A stretch of DNA of 41,685 bases from positions 1 through 41,685 of the forward strand of contig CAYRJA010000015.1 in assembly GCA_964424455.1 (NCBI GenBank), written 5' to 3'. The notes below the pieces were generated by a model that was not told where the DNA came from, did not search any database, and was given only the letters and a program-made list of their open reading frames with translations. The position numbers were made by a program, and so were the translations under genes. Within the stretch, counting starts at the first letter, position 1. Each line of letters opens with the position of its first letter. The stretch is from CAYRJA01 sp964424455 (GTDB lineage: Bacteria; Bacteroidota; Bacteroidia; Chitinophagales; UBA10324). This document shows positions 9,417-17,893 of the stretch, piece by piece.

Positions 9417-10661
9417 ATGGCAGTTATCAGACCTTTTAAAGGCATACGACCGGCTCCTGCATTCGTAGAAAAAGTTGCCTTCAACCCTAACAACCTGATG
9501 AATGAGGATGAAAGGAAAGAGTCCGCTAAGAAAAATCCGCTGTCTTTTGCTCATGTAGTAAAGCCGCGTATTGACTTTCCTGAAAATATAGGTAAGGCTG
9601 ATCCTGTACTTTTTGCACACGCAAAAAATTACTTTGATAAGCTATTGAAAGATGGGGTGCTGTTACAGGATGAGGAAGAATATTTTTATGTATATCGTCA
9701 GATGTTGGATGGCAGAAGTCAGACGGGGGTAATTGCTTGTTACCATGTGAAAGAATATGAAGAAGGCAGAATTAAAAAACATGAAAACACCATGGAAGAA
9801 AAAGAAAAGGAAAATGTAGAGGGGCTGCTTGTAACAGGCATGAGCAGTAATCCGATTTTTCTCGCCTATAATCCCGTAAGTGAAATTGACACCCTCGTTA
9901 ATCAGGTAACCGGAACTACTCCTGATGCACACTTTAAGTCTGAACAAGGAGTTTATCACACCTTGTGGGTTATAAAGGATAAAGCGCTTGTTGAAAAGCT
10001 AAGGATGTTATTCAATGATCAGGTGAAAGAAGCTTACATCGCTGACGGGCATCACCGTGCTGCTTCTGCAGCAATTGTCGCCCGGAAAATTCGGGAAGCC
10101 AATCCATCACACACAGGAACTGAACCATACAATTACTTACTCACTTGTCTTTTCCCTGCAAACCAACTTAAAATTTATGATTACAACCGGATTGTAAAAG
10201 ACCTGAATGGGCTTTCTAAAGAAAAATTTCTACAAGTGGTTGAGAAAAATTTCACTATAGAAAAAGTTGCTGACGAAAAGTTTACTCCTAAATCATTTCA
10301 TGAAATAGGAATGTATTTAAATAATAAATGGTACGCTCTTCGTCCGAGAGAAAATACTTTCAAAAACGATCCTGTAGGAATTCTTGATGTTACAATCCTG
10401 CAGAATAATCTACTGGAACCTGTTCTTGGCATTCATGATCCGCGAACAGATAAAAGAATTGATTTTGTTTCAGGAGTAAAAGGATTGTCTTCATTAGAAA
10501 AGAAAGTGAATAAAGGAAAAGCTGAAGTTGCTTTTGCTTTATATCCGGTTAGTATGCATCAACTCTTTGCGGTGAGCGATATTGGAGAAATAATGCCCCC
10601 TAAGAGTACCTGGTTTGAACCTAAGTTATTGAGTGGATTAGTGATACACAAGTTCAGGTAA
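9417..10661 (+). CDS. DUF1015 family protein
   Basis: This protein of about 414 residues belongs to the DUF1015 family, which has no firmly established role that I can state. It begins MAVIRPFKGIRPAPAFVEKV, a typical opening. The signature YIADGHHRAASAAIV sits near residue 209, and the C-terminal half carries DPRTDKRIDFVSG. An in-frame TTG six bases earlier is possible but the ATG is preferred. Position directly after serC and serA suggests work on serine, phosphoserine or a linked step. The DGHHR motif recalls the ParB/Srx-type serine kinases SerK and SbnI. That resemblance is from memory and is inference only. No membrane segment or signal peptide is visible. Confidence 0.9.
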   Translation: MAVIRPFKGIRPAPAFVEKVAFNPNNLMNEDERKESAKKNPLSFAHVVKPRIDFPENIGKADPVLFAHAKNYFDKLLKDGVLLQDEEEYFYVYRQMLDGRSQTGVIACYHVKEYEEGRIKKHENTMEEKEKENVEGLLVTGMSSNPIFLAYNPVSEIDTLVNQVTGTTPDAHFKSEQGVYHTLWVIKDKALVEKLRMLFNDQVKEAYIADGHHRAASAAIVARKIREANPSHTGTEPYNYLLTCLFPANQLKIYDYNRIVKDLNGLSKEKFLQVVEKNFTIEKVADEKFTPKSFHEIGMYLNNKWYALRPRENTFKNDPVGILDVTILQNNLLEPVLGIHDPRTDKRIDFVSGVKGLSSLEKKVNKGKAEVAFALYPVSMHQLFAVSDIGEIMPPKSTWFEPKLLSGLVIHKFR

Positions 10662-10791
10662 CTTTTACTAATAGAAAAACATTCTTTCTTCTTTCTGTAA
10701 TTTATCTGCCTAAGTTTCTTAAAGGTCTTAATATCAAAAGATATGATTCTGTTTTACCCTTTTAATACAGAAATATTTTTATTCTGTAATT

Positions 10792-10799
10792 TACATTTG
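10792..10799 (+). promoter_or_regulatory. TAnnTTTG promoter element for tsaB
   Basis: TACATTTG ends four bases before the tsaB ATG at 10804. With normal spacing, transcription would begin at or next to the start codon, implying a leaderless mRNA. Confidence 0.5.
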
Positions 10800-10803
10800 C
10801 AAT

Positions 10804-11493
10804 ATGCCGCTGATTCTGAATATTGAAACATCTTCTCTTATATGTTCGGCGTGCCTTTCATCAGACGGAAAGGTTCTTGCGCACAAAGAATCTTCCGAAC
10901 AGCAGAATCATGCTTCGATCATTAATATTCTAATAGAAGAGCTTTTTCAGCAGACAGGAAAAAGTCTTAACGACCTTTCTGCTGTTGCGGTCAGTTCTGG
11001 ACCCGGCTCTTACACCGGTTTGCGAATTGGTGTTTCTACCGCAAAGGGTATCTGTTATGCGCTTAACCTTCCGCTTATTGCTGTTAATACTCTTGAGGCA
11101 ATGGTTTGTGGCTATAAGGAGCAAAATCTTTCTTCAATAAAATCGAGTGTACAAAATAATATATTGTTTTGTCCAATAATTGACGCACGAAGGGCAGAAG
11201 TATATTATGGTTTATATAATTTTTCCGGTGGAGGTATAATAGCTCCTGAAAATGTTATTTTGAGTGATAACTTTTTGAGTGAATACAGAGATTTTAATAT
11301 CCACTTTTTTGGAAGTGGCGCCGAAAAAGTAAAGAGCTTTATATCGGTTGATGAAAGATACTTATCCAATAATTTTATTCTTTCCTCTATTTTTCTTTCA
11401 GAAATTTCTTTTACCCTGTTCACTAAAAATGACTTTATTTCTTTGGCTTATTTCGAGCCAAATTATATTAAGCCGGTATATATCACTAAGTAA
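10804..11493 (+). CDS. tsaB: tRNA threonylcarbamoyladenosine biosynthesis protein TsaB
   Basis: TsaB is the scaffold partner of TsaD and TsaE in making t6A at position 37 of ANN-decoding tRNAs. The 229 residues fit the family. The N-terminal ASKHA fold opens with LILNIETSSLICSACLSSDGKVL. The key block VAVSSGPGSYTGLRIGVSTAKGI is near residues 61-83, followed by LPLIAVNTLEAM. The C-terminal half is variable, as is usual. It is preceded by 142 non-coding bases and its own promoter box, so it is probably transcribed separately from the serine genes. Confidence 0.95.
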   Translation: MPLILNIETSSLICSACLSSDGKVLAHKESSEQQNHASIINILIEELFQQTGKSLNDLSAVAVSSGPGSYTGLRIGVSTAKGICYALNLPLIAVNTLEAMVCGYKEQNLSSIKSSVQNNILFCPIIDARRAEVYYGLYNFSGGGIIAPENVILSDNFLSEYRDFNIHFFGSGAEKVKSFISVDERYLSNNFILSSIFLSEISFTLFTKNDFISLAYFEPNYIKPVYITK

Positions 11494-11612
11494 TATCAAG
11501 AATACCGTTTAACGATGTTTTCTTTAAATTATATCTTAAAAACAAGTACTTGGCGCAATATTTGGATAATGATTATGTCAGAATAAATTCAAATTAAATC
11601 TCTCATAAAACC

Positions 11613-11927
11613 ATGACATCTGAAATCACAGCTACAGCTTCCTTAGTGGACGCTCAAACCGTTAAAAAGAGTTCTTTGATAATCCGTTCTCTTAATCATA
11701 GACTAAGACAAGCAATCATAGACCTTATTGCAGAAAACCGTAAAATGACAGTAACTGAAATATATGTGAAGTTACGCCTTGAACAATCTGTTGCGTCTCA
11801 GCACCTTGCTATTCTTCGTCGCGCCAATATGGTTAAAACCGTGCGCGACGGTAAGTTCATTTATTATTCGTTAAACAATGAATACATCAAACATATTGGC
11901 GAACTTGCTGCTGCTATGTTAAAATAG
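11613..11927 (+). CDS. ArsR-family winged-helix regulator, cysteine-free
   Basis: This 104-residue protein is a small homodimeric winged-helix DNA-binding regulator. The helix-turn-helix reads TVTEIYVKLRLEQSVASQHLAILRRANMV, and the wing is VRDGKFIYYSLNNEYI. Many ArsR proteins sense metals or persulfides through cysteine pairs, but this protein has no cysteine at all, so its signal must be read differently. It lies upstream of a sulfur-handling enzyme at 12048, from which it is separated by a terminator hairpin and a new promoter box. Control of that gene is plausible but not shown. A housekeeping role common in Bacteroidota is equally possible. Confidence 0.88.
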   Translation: MTSEITATASLVDAQTVKKSSLIIRSLNHRLRQAIIDLIAENRKMTVTEIYVKLRLEQSVASQHLAILRRANMVKTVRDGKFIYYSLNNEYIKHIGELAAAMLK

Positions 11928-11950
11928 TTTTCAATTCAATTTGTTTAGTT

Positions 11951-11990
11951 AGCCCTTTTGGTTTAAATAAATCGGAAGGGCTATTTTTTT
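11951..11990 (+). terminator. Rho-independent terminator after the ArsR-type gene
   Basis: AGCCCTT at 11951 pairs with AAGGGCT ending at 11982, across a loop of about 18 bases, followed by ATTTTTTTA. The loop is long but the stem is GC-rich and the T tract is good. It separates the regulator from the metallo-beta-lactamase gene. Confidence 0.6.
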
Positions 11991-12012
11991 ATTCTTGAAA
12001 CTTATAGCTGAC

Positions 12013-12020
12013 TATCTTTG
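12013..12020 (+). promoter_or_regulatory. TAnnTTTG promoter element for the MBL-rhodanese gene
   Basis: TATCTTTG matches the -7 consensus, with a TTG at 11995-11997 that could serve as the upstream element although its spacing is short. It lies just after the terminator and 27 bases before the ATG. Confidence 0.5.
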
Positions 12021-12047
12021 TAAATAATACCAGTAATTTTCATTTAT

Positions 12048-13442
12048 ATGCACATAGAACAACTCTATACTAACTGTCTTTCAGAGGCAGCTTATTTTAT
12101 TTCTTCTGATGGTGAAGCTGCTGTAGTAGATCCCATACGCGACTATCAGGTTTACATAGAAAAAGCAAAAGAGCTTGGTGTAAAAATCAAGTATGTTTTT
12201 GAAACCCATTTTCACGCTGATTTTATTTCAGGTCATATTGATTTGGCTAAAGAATCTGGAGCTGAAATTGTTTATGGACCAACAGCTCAAACCAATTATC
12301 CTGTTACAGTTGCTAAAAACGGAGAAATATTTAAGATTGGGAAAATTACTTTAGAAGTACTTCATACTCCCGGACATACTCCGGAATCTTCCTGTTACTT
12401 ACTGAAAGATGAGAATGGTAAACCGTATTGTGTTTTTACGGGAGATACTTTATTTGTGGGCGATGTAGGTCGTCCTGATTTATTTGGTGAAAAGATTTCT
12501 AAAGAAGAATTAGCCGGTCAGTTATACGATTCTCTTAATAATATAATCAAAAAACTACCTGATGATTTAATAGTATATCCTGCTCATGGTCCCGGTTCTG
12601 CTTGTGGTAAAAATTTAGGCAAAGAAACTTTCAGCACTATTGGTATTCAAAAGAAAACTAATTATGCATTAAAAGATATTTCTAAAGAGAGTTTTATTAA
12701 ATCTATTACCGAAGGGCTTACTACTCCACCACAATATTTCCCTAAAAATGCACAAATAAATAAAGGTGGTTATTCACATTTAGATGATGTGATGACTCGT
12801 AATAAAAGGAATTTATCTATAGTTGAATTTGAAAGAGAAATAAAATCCGGAGCTATTGTTCTTGATTCAAGAAATCCTGATTTGTTTGAACTGGGTTTTG
12901 TTAAAGGTGCTGTAAATATTGGATTAGACGGAAGATTTGCCGAATGGGTAGGTACTCTCTTTGATATAAATCAACCGTTTGTTATTGTTACTGATAATGG
13001 GAAAGAATATGAAACAATTCTTCGCATGGCACGAGTAGGTTATGAGAATATAAAAGGATATTTAGAAGGTGGTTTTGACACTTGGAAAAATGCCGGAAAA
13101 GAAACTGATATGATTATTTCTATTGATGCCGACGAAATGATGCTTGATTTAAAGCATGAGAAAATAAAGGTAATAGATGTAAGAAAGTGTTCGGAATATG
13201 ATGCCGGACATGTAGAAGACTCATTAAACTGTGTGTTACAACAATTAGATGACCAACTGCCTGATGATTTATCACATAATGACACTATTTATATTCACTG
13301 CCAGGGTGGTTATCGCAGTATGATTGCTGCTTCTTTACTCCGTAGAAAAGGATTTAAAAATATTAAAAATATTTACGGTGGTTATGTTTCTATTTCTAAA
13401 ACTAAAATTCCTATCGAAATAAGTCAACCGGCTGTTAATTAA
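12048..13442 (+). CDS. ETHE1-like metallo-beta-lactamase with two rhodanese domains
   Basis: This 464-residue protein is probably a cytosolic persulfide-processing enzyme. The N-terminal half is ETHE1-like, with ETHFHADFISGH (metal ligands), LHTPGHTPES and FTGDTLFVGDVGRPDLFG. Related enzymes are iron-dependent persulfide dioxygenases that make sulfite from glutathione or CoA persulfide. Two rhodanese domains follow. The first, from about residue 263, has VIVTDNGKEYE where the catalytic cysteine loop should be and is predicted inactive. The second, from about residue 355, has IHCQGGYRSMIAA with the active cysteine. The 3' end overlaps the convergent nadA by four bases. The preceding ArsR-type gene may regulate it. 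The exact sulfur donor is unknown. Confidence 0.9.
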   Translation: MHIEQLYTNCLSEAAYFISSDGEAAVVDPIRDYQVYIEKAKELGVKIKYVFETHFHADFISGHIDLAKESGAEIVYGPTAQTNYPVTVAKNGEIFKIGKITLEVLHTPGHTPESSCYLLKDENGKPYCVFTGDTLFVGDVGRPDLFGEKISKEELAGQLYDSLNNIIKKLPDDLIVYPAHGPGSACGKNLGKETFSTIGIQKKTNYALKDISKESFIKSITEGLTTPPQYFPKNAQINKGGYSHLDDVMTRNKRNLSIVEFEREIKSGAIVLDSRNPDLFELGFVKGAVNIGLDGRFAEWVGTLFDINQPFVIVTDNGKEYETILRMARVGYENIKGYLEGGFDTWKNAGKETDMIISIDADEMMLDLKHEKIKVIDVRKCSEYDAGHVEDSLNCVLQQLDDQLPDDLSHNDTIYIHCQGGYRSMIAASLLRRKGFKNIKNIYGGYVSISKTKIPIEISQPAVN

Positions 13443-14443
13443 ATACCATACTTAGCAGAAATTTCCAACATCCTGTCAATAGATTTTTTCGCCTGTAACC
13501 GTACTGACTCTTCTATTTTTATTTCAGGCAGTTCATATTTCATACAGAGATAAATCTTTTCTAAAGTATTGCGCTTCATGTGCGGACAATCATTACAGGC
13601 ACAAGCATTATTTGGCGGCGCCGGTATAAAAGTCTTATGAGGTGATGCTTTCTGCATTTGATATAATATTCCTGTTTCTGTAGCCACTATAAATTCCTGT
13701 GATGGGTCTGATTGTGTATATTTTAATAATCCAGTTGTTGAACTGATATAGTCTGCTAAATCTAATACTGCATCTTCACATTCCGGATGAGCAATAATTT
13801 TTGCTTTTGGATGCTGCTCTTTCAATTTTATAATTTTCTCTTTAGAAAATATTTCGTGAACCATACATGCTCCATCCCACAACACCATATCACGTCCTAT
13901 TTTCTTAATAAGATATTTACCTAAGTTCTTATCCGGTGCAAATATTATTTTCTTATCCGTTGGAATACTCTCCACTATTTTCTGAGCGCTGGAACTCGTA
14001 CAAATAAAATCACTCAACGCTTTTATCTCTGCAGAGCAGTTTATATAACTTATAACTACATGATCCGGATGTTCTGCTTTAAACTTGCTGAACAAATCAG
14101 GCGGACAAGAGTCTGCCAAAGAACAACCTGCTTTTAAATCTGGTAGTAATACCTTTTTTTCCGGAGCTAATATCTTAGCCGTTTCTGCCATAAAATGAAC
14201 GCCGGCAAAAACTATTATGTCTGCATCTGTTTTTGCTGCTTGTTGAGAAAGTCCTAATGAATCTCCGAAGTAATCAGCCACATCTTGTATATCCGGCTCT
14301 TGATAATAGTGCGCAAGTATTATTGCATTATTTTCTTTTTTTATTTTATTTATTTCTTCAAACAGATCAAGTGTAGGGTCAACTTCTATATCAAGAAATC
14401 CTAATTGGTTTAATTTTTTCTCTGCTTCAACTAATGTTTTCAA
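13439..14443 (-). CDS. nadA: Quinolinate synthase A
   Basis: NadA condenses iminoaspartate with dihydroxyacetone phosphate to quinolinate in de novo NAD synthesis and carries a [4Fe-4S] cluster. The 334-residue protein has the signature AHYYQEPDIQDVADYFGDSLGLS near residues 41-63. The likely cluster cysteines are in KAGCSLADSC, in WDGACMVHEIF, and in the C-terminal NNACACNDCPHM block. IIAHPECEDAVLDLAD and ATETGILYQM contribute to the active site. NadB is not in the window, and the companion nadD lies 381 bases upstream on the same strand. The long gap suggests nadA has its own promoter. Confidence 0.97.
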   Translation of the reverse strand: MKTLVEAEKKLNQLGFLDIEVDPTLDLFEEINKIKKENNAIILAHYYQEPDIQDVADYFGDSLGLSQQAAKTDADIIVFAGVHFMAETAKILAPEKKVLLPDLKAGCSLADSCPPDLFSKFKAEHPDHVVISYINCSAEIKALSDFICTSSSAQKIVESIPTDKKIIFAPDKNLGKYLIKKIGRDMVLWDGACMVHEIFSKEKIIKLKEQHPKAKIIAHPECEDAVLDLADYISSTTGLLKYTQSDPSQEFIVATETGILYQMQKASPHKTFIPAPPNNACACNDCPHMKRNTLEKIYLCMKYELPEIKIEESVRLQAKKSIDRMLEISAKYGI

Positions 14444-14824
14444 CTCTATTTATTTAATTATTTAAAAAGAAAATTATTATTCTAAACTTATTAATCATGT
14501 GAATTGGTTGATAAAAAATGAAGCTATTACTTCTTATATAAGTTATGAAACTTTCATTCACTATAACTAACATTTCATTCACAAGCAAAGGTATTGAAAA
14601 TCAATCAAAACATTGCTTACTAACAGCATGTTGAAAATGCAACTTCTTAATAAGTTTATGATAAAGTAATAAACAGAAGGAAGAGTTTTAAGTTGAAAGG
14701 TTAGTAAATCAATCAACAATAATTAACTCTAATCAACAAAAAAATAAAATGATTAATTGCTGACAAAATTTTAGAAGTTATCAATGCAGTTATATACAAA
14801 GTCAGTAGTTGATAAGTGGAAAAA
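14444..14824. other. AT-rich non-coding gap between nadD and nadA
   Basis: This stretch of 381 bases has no convincing gene. The longest small frame (about 14544-14633, plus strand) gives 29 unremarkable residues and was not called. TTTCATTCAC occurs twice, at 14552 and 14573, exactly 21 bases apart, about two helical turns. Several ATCAAC/GTTGAT-like words recur (for example near 14713, 14733 and 14804). The gap could hold the nadA promoter and an operator, but no known NAD regulator site was recognised. Confidence 0.5.
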
Positions 14825-15400
14825 TTATTTTCTATAGTATTTCATAGTCTTTATGTATTCAAAAACTTTATCAGGTAAAAGGTAACGAACTGATTGTTTA
14901 GCTTTTATCATTTCACGAACTTTAGAAGAAGAAATATCAAGTATAGGAAAATCAAAAACTTTAACATTGGAAAGATTTAAAAACCTGCTTTTTATTTCAT
15001 CAGAACGTTTATACACATAAATAGAATAGTAATTAATAATAGCCTCATAGTTTTTCCACTTATGTAAAGACTCTAAATTATCTGAACCCATGATTAATAC
15101 AAACTCATGTTGAGGATAGGTTTCAGTAAAATGTAAAAGAGTATTTATAGTATAAGAAGGCTGAGATAAACTAAACTCAGCATTATTAGCAACTAAAACT
15201 GAGTTGTCTTCAACAGCAAGTTGGACTAAATGAAAACGATCATAATCATTAAGTAAAGTTTTTTTTTCCTTTAATGGATTATGAGGAGATACCACCAACC
15301 AAACTTTTTTTAAATCAGTATTTACCGCCATACAGTTGGCAATAACTAAATGACCGATAGTTATAGGATTGAAAGAGCCGAAGAAAAGACCGATTTTCAT
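14825..15400 (-). CDS. nadD: Nicotinate-nucleotide adenylyltransferase
   Basis: NadD adenylates nicotinate mononucleotide to deamido-NAD, the penultimate step of NAD synthesis. The 191-residue protein opens with GLFFGSFNPITIGHLVIAN, which holds the nucleotidyltransferase HxGH-type motif (IGHL). VLIMGSDNLESLHKWKNYE binds the nicotinate side. The C-terminal DISSSKVREMIKAK is the ISSTxVR ATP-binding motif. It shares strand and pathway with nadA downstream. A CAAAAATA box (minus-strand TATTTTTG) sits 11 bases before its ATG. Confidence 0.96.
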   Translation of the reverse strand: MKIGLFFGSFNPITIGHLVIANCMAVNTDLKKVWLVVSPHNPLKEKKTLLNDYDRFHLVQLAVEDNSVLVANNAEFSLSQPSYTINTLLHFTETYPQHEFVLIMGSDNLESLHKWKNYEAIINYYSIYVYKRSDEIKSRFLNLSNVKVFDFPILDISSSKVREMIKAKQSVRYLLPDKVFEYIKTMKYYRK

Positions 15401-15411
15401 TTAAAGAAATT

Positions 15412-15419
15412 CAAAAATA
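15412..15419 (-). promoter_or_regulatory. TAnnTTTG promoter element for nadD
   Basis: The minus strand reads TATTTTTG, matching TAnnTTTG, 11 bases before the nadD ATG. The resulting 5' leader would be only a few bases. Confidence 0.45.
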
Positions 15420-15482
15420 GAGAAATTAATTTTTAGTGTAAACTGTAAGATAATTTATTAGATTTATCTGTAACAGAATAAC

Positions 15483-15490
15483 TAATTTTG
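15483..15490 (+). promoter_or_regulatory. TAnnTTTG promoter element for purF
   Basis: TAATTTTG ends four bases before the purF ATG at 15495, predicting a leaderless transcript. A full CTGTAACAG palindrome (15468-15476) lies directly upstream, between the -7 element and where the -33 element would be. Confidence 0.5.
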
Positions 15491-15494
15491 CACC

Positions 15495-17384
15495 ATGAGC
15501 GACCCTATAAAGCACGAATGTGGAGTAGCACTTATTCGTTTGCTGAAGCCTCTTGATTATTACAAGGAAAAATACGGAACACCACTTTACGGATTAAACA
15601 AATTATACCTGCTGATGGAAAAACAGCATAACCGAGGACAAGACGGAGCAGGTGTAGGGGTTGTAAAATTAGGGACAGGCCAGCGGTCACATTTTATGAA
15701 TCGTGTACGATCTAATTCACCACAGGCACTGGCAGATATTTTTAAAGAAATAGGTGACGGAATAAATAAAGTAAGAAAGAAAAATCCAGAATTATTTAAC
15801 AATACCGAATGGATAAAGAAAAATGTAAATTATATAGGCGAGTTATTGATGGGGCATTTGCGCTATGGCACTCATGGAAGAAATGAGTTGGAAAGCTGTC
15901 ATCCTTTTATATTAAATGAACAATCATCGCTGCGGAGTTTGCAGATGTGTGGAAATTTTAATCTTACCAATATAGAAGACCTTGGGTGGAGTGAAGAAGA
16001 AAAAGAAATAAGACCAGATACAGCGGTAGTTCTTGACAAGGTGAATAAACTCATGGAAGATGAAATTGACAGGATATTCAGAGAATTGCATATTAATGGG
16101 CAATCGCGTAACGAAATAAATGAATTATTAGCACAGCAAATAGATTTTCACAGGATATTGAAAAATGCAGTAATAGAATTTGATGGAGGTTACCACATAG
16201 CGGGATTGTCGGGTACTGGTGTGGCATTTGTGATACGCGATCCGAACGGGATTCGCCCTTCCTACTATTACAAAGATGATGAAGTAGTGGTAGCTGCATC
16301 AGAGCGACCGGCAATTCAAACTACTTTTAATATTTCTGCAACAGATATAAAAGAACTTACACCAGGTCATGCTTTGATAATTGATAGAAACGGGAAAGCA
16401 GAGGAATATAAATGTATAGAACCTAAAGAAAAGCTCAGTTGTAGTTTTGAAAGAATTTATTTCTCCAGAGGAAGTGATGTGGATATTTATACGGAGCGCA
16501 AAAAATTAGGAGGTCTTTTAATAGACCAGGTTTTGAGAGAAATTGATTATGATTTTGAGAATACGGTTTTCTCATATATTCCGAATACAGCAGAAACCGC
16601 CTTTTATGGATTAATAAAAGCAGGTGGAAACTTTTTAAACGAATGGAAGAAAAATGAAATGCGCAAACCGGGAGTGTTACAGGATGAAAAGCGCATTGAT
16701 GAAATCCTTTCCAGAAGATTGAGTATAGAGAAGATTGCAATTAAAGATGTGAAGCTCCGCACTTTCATAACCCAGGATAATGCCCGCAATGAAATGGTGG
16801 AGCATGTTTATGACATCACTTATGGAAGTATCCGAAGCGGAATAGATACAATGGTGGTGATTGATGACTCTATAGTGCGCGGAACAACATTGAAAAGAAG
16901 TATTATAAAAATGCTCGACCGGTTAGGTCCTAAGAAAATTGTACTGGTATCATCTGCTCCGCAAATCCGATATCCTGATTGCTATGGAATAGATATGAGC
17001 AAGATGAAAGATTTTATTGCCTTCCGTGCTGCAGTAGAATTAGTAAATGAGCGAGGACTTGAGCTGGTATTAGATGAAATTTATGACAGGTGTCTTGCTC
17101 AGGAAAAAGTGAAAACAGAAGAAACAGTTAATGAAGTGAAAAGACTTTACGACTTGTTTACTGATGAAGAAATAGCAGACAAGATTGCACAATTAGTAAA
17201 AGATGAATCAGTGAAAACGGAAGTAAAAATTATCTTTCAAACAATAGATAACCTTCATATTGCTTGTCCGAACAATAAAGGGGATTGGTATTTCAGCGGC
17301 AACTACCCTACTGCCGGCGGTAACAAAGTAGTGAACAGGGCTTTTATAAATTATATGAAAGGAGTGGACGCAAGGGCGTATTAA
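15495..17384 (+). CDS. purF: Amidophosphoribosyltransferase, long form
   Basis: PurF makes phosphoribosylamine from PRPP and glutamine, the first committed step of purine synthesis. The protein is 629 residues, well over the roughly 500 of the E. coli enzyme, as in a long Bacteroidota form. MSDPIKHE precedes the catalytic cysteine (HECGVALIRL), so a short propeptide must be cleaved to expose Cys as the N-terminal nucleophile. Glutaminase motifs NRGQDGAGVGVV, GHLRYGTHG and CGNFNLTN follow. The phosphoribosyltransferase loop MVVIDDSIVRGTT is near residue 455. Extra sequence lies between these domains and at the C-terminus. The gene ends one base from the convergent paaD. Confidence 0.92.
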   Translation: MSDPIKHECGVALIRLLKPLDYYKEKYGTPLYGLNKLYLLMEKQHNRGQDGAGVGVVKLGTGQRSHFMNRVRSNSPQALADIFKEIGDGINKVRKKNPELFNNTEWIKKNVNYIGELLMGHLRYGTHGRNELESCHPFILNEQSSLRSLQMCGNFNLTNIEDLGWSEEEKEIRPDTAVVLDKVNKLMEDEIDRIFRELHINGQSRNEINELLAQQIDFHRILKNAVIEFDGGYHIAGLSGTGVAFVIRDPNGIRPSYYYKDDEVVVAASERPAIQTTFNISATDIKELTPGHALIIDRNGKAEEYKCIEPKEKLSCSFERIYFSRGSDVDIYTERKKLGGLLIDQVLREIDYDFENTVFSYIPNTAETAFYGLIKAGGNFLNEWKKNEMRKPGVLQDEKRIDEILSRRLSIEKIAIKDVKLRTFITQDNARNEMVEHVYDITYGSIRSGIDTMVVIDDSIVRGTTLKRSIIKMLDRLGPKKIVLVSSAPQIRYPDCYGIDMSKMKDFIAFRAAVELVNERGLELVLDEIYDRCLAQEKVKTEETVNEVKRLYDLFTDEEIADKIAQLVKDESVKTEVKIIFQTIDNLHIACPNNKGDWYFSGNYPTAGGNKVVNRAFINYMKGVDARAY

Positions 17385-17385
17385 A

Positions 17386-17880
17386 TTACACCGGCTTAAA
17401 CCGTTCAAACGCTTGTTTACAATCAAAACAATAATGTGTACTGCGGCAAAGTGTGGACCCGAAAATAGAATTTAAAGTAGTGTTGACGCTGCCACAATGT
17501 GGACATTTGCTGTGAGCGATTTCTTCCAAACCAAAATTTCCCCTGTGCCGCTGTGGCGAACCAAGCCCAAATTCCTCTAAAAGTTTTTTTCCTTTCTCTG
17601 TAATACGGTCGCTGTTCCATGTTACAGTTTCATCAACTACAACGGTAACATTTTCATATCCGAGCGATTCCACCTTTGTTTTCATCATATCCTTTATCAC
17701 TCTCAATGCAGGGCAAGCGGTGAAAGTGGGAATCATTTTTACTGTAACAGAATCATCTTCACCCACAATTACATCGGTCACCATTCCCATATCCACAACA
17801 GACAAAGTTGGAATCTCCGGATCCATCACCGACTCCAAAGCAGATAAAATTTCTTCTTTATGATTAACACCAACTTTCAT
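17386..17880 (-). CDS. paaD: Phenylacetyl-CoA epoxidase subunit PaaD
   Basis: PaaD is thought to help iron-sulfur or di-iron centre maturation of the phenylacetyl-CoA epoxidase. The protein of about 164 residues has an N-terminal DUF59/MIP18-like domain with MDPEIPTLSVVDMGMV and TPTFTACPALRVIKD-like sequence (IPTFTACPALRVI). It ends in a zinc-ribbon-like tail with CPHCGS and HYCFDCKQAFERFKPV. I prefer the ATG at 17880 because it gives the usual family length. A GTG at 17919 would extend it by 13 residues and overlap paaC. It is the last gene of the paaABCD run, and no paaE follows: purF is convergent next door. Confidence 0.93.
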   Translation of the reverse strand: MKVGVNHKEEILSALESVMDPEIPTLSVVDMGMVTDVIVGEDDSVTVKMIPTFTACPALRVIKDMMKTKVESLGYENVTVVVDETVTWNSDRITEKGKKLLEEFGLGSPQRHRGNFGLEEIAHSKCPHCGSVNTTLNSIFGSTLCRSTHYCFDCKQAFERFKPV

Positions 17881-17893
17881 ATCTAAATAGACC

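Noticed and set aside
11613..11927. The ArsR-type protein as a metal or persulfide sensor
   Set aside because: It has no cysteine, so the usual thiol-based sensing sites are missing.
14544..14633. A 29-residue frame in the nadA-nadD gap
   Set aside because: It is short, has no motif, no promoter box close by and no coupling to a neighbour.
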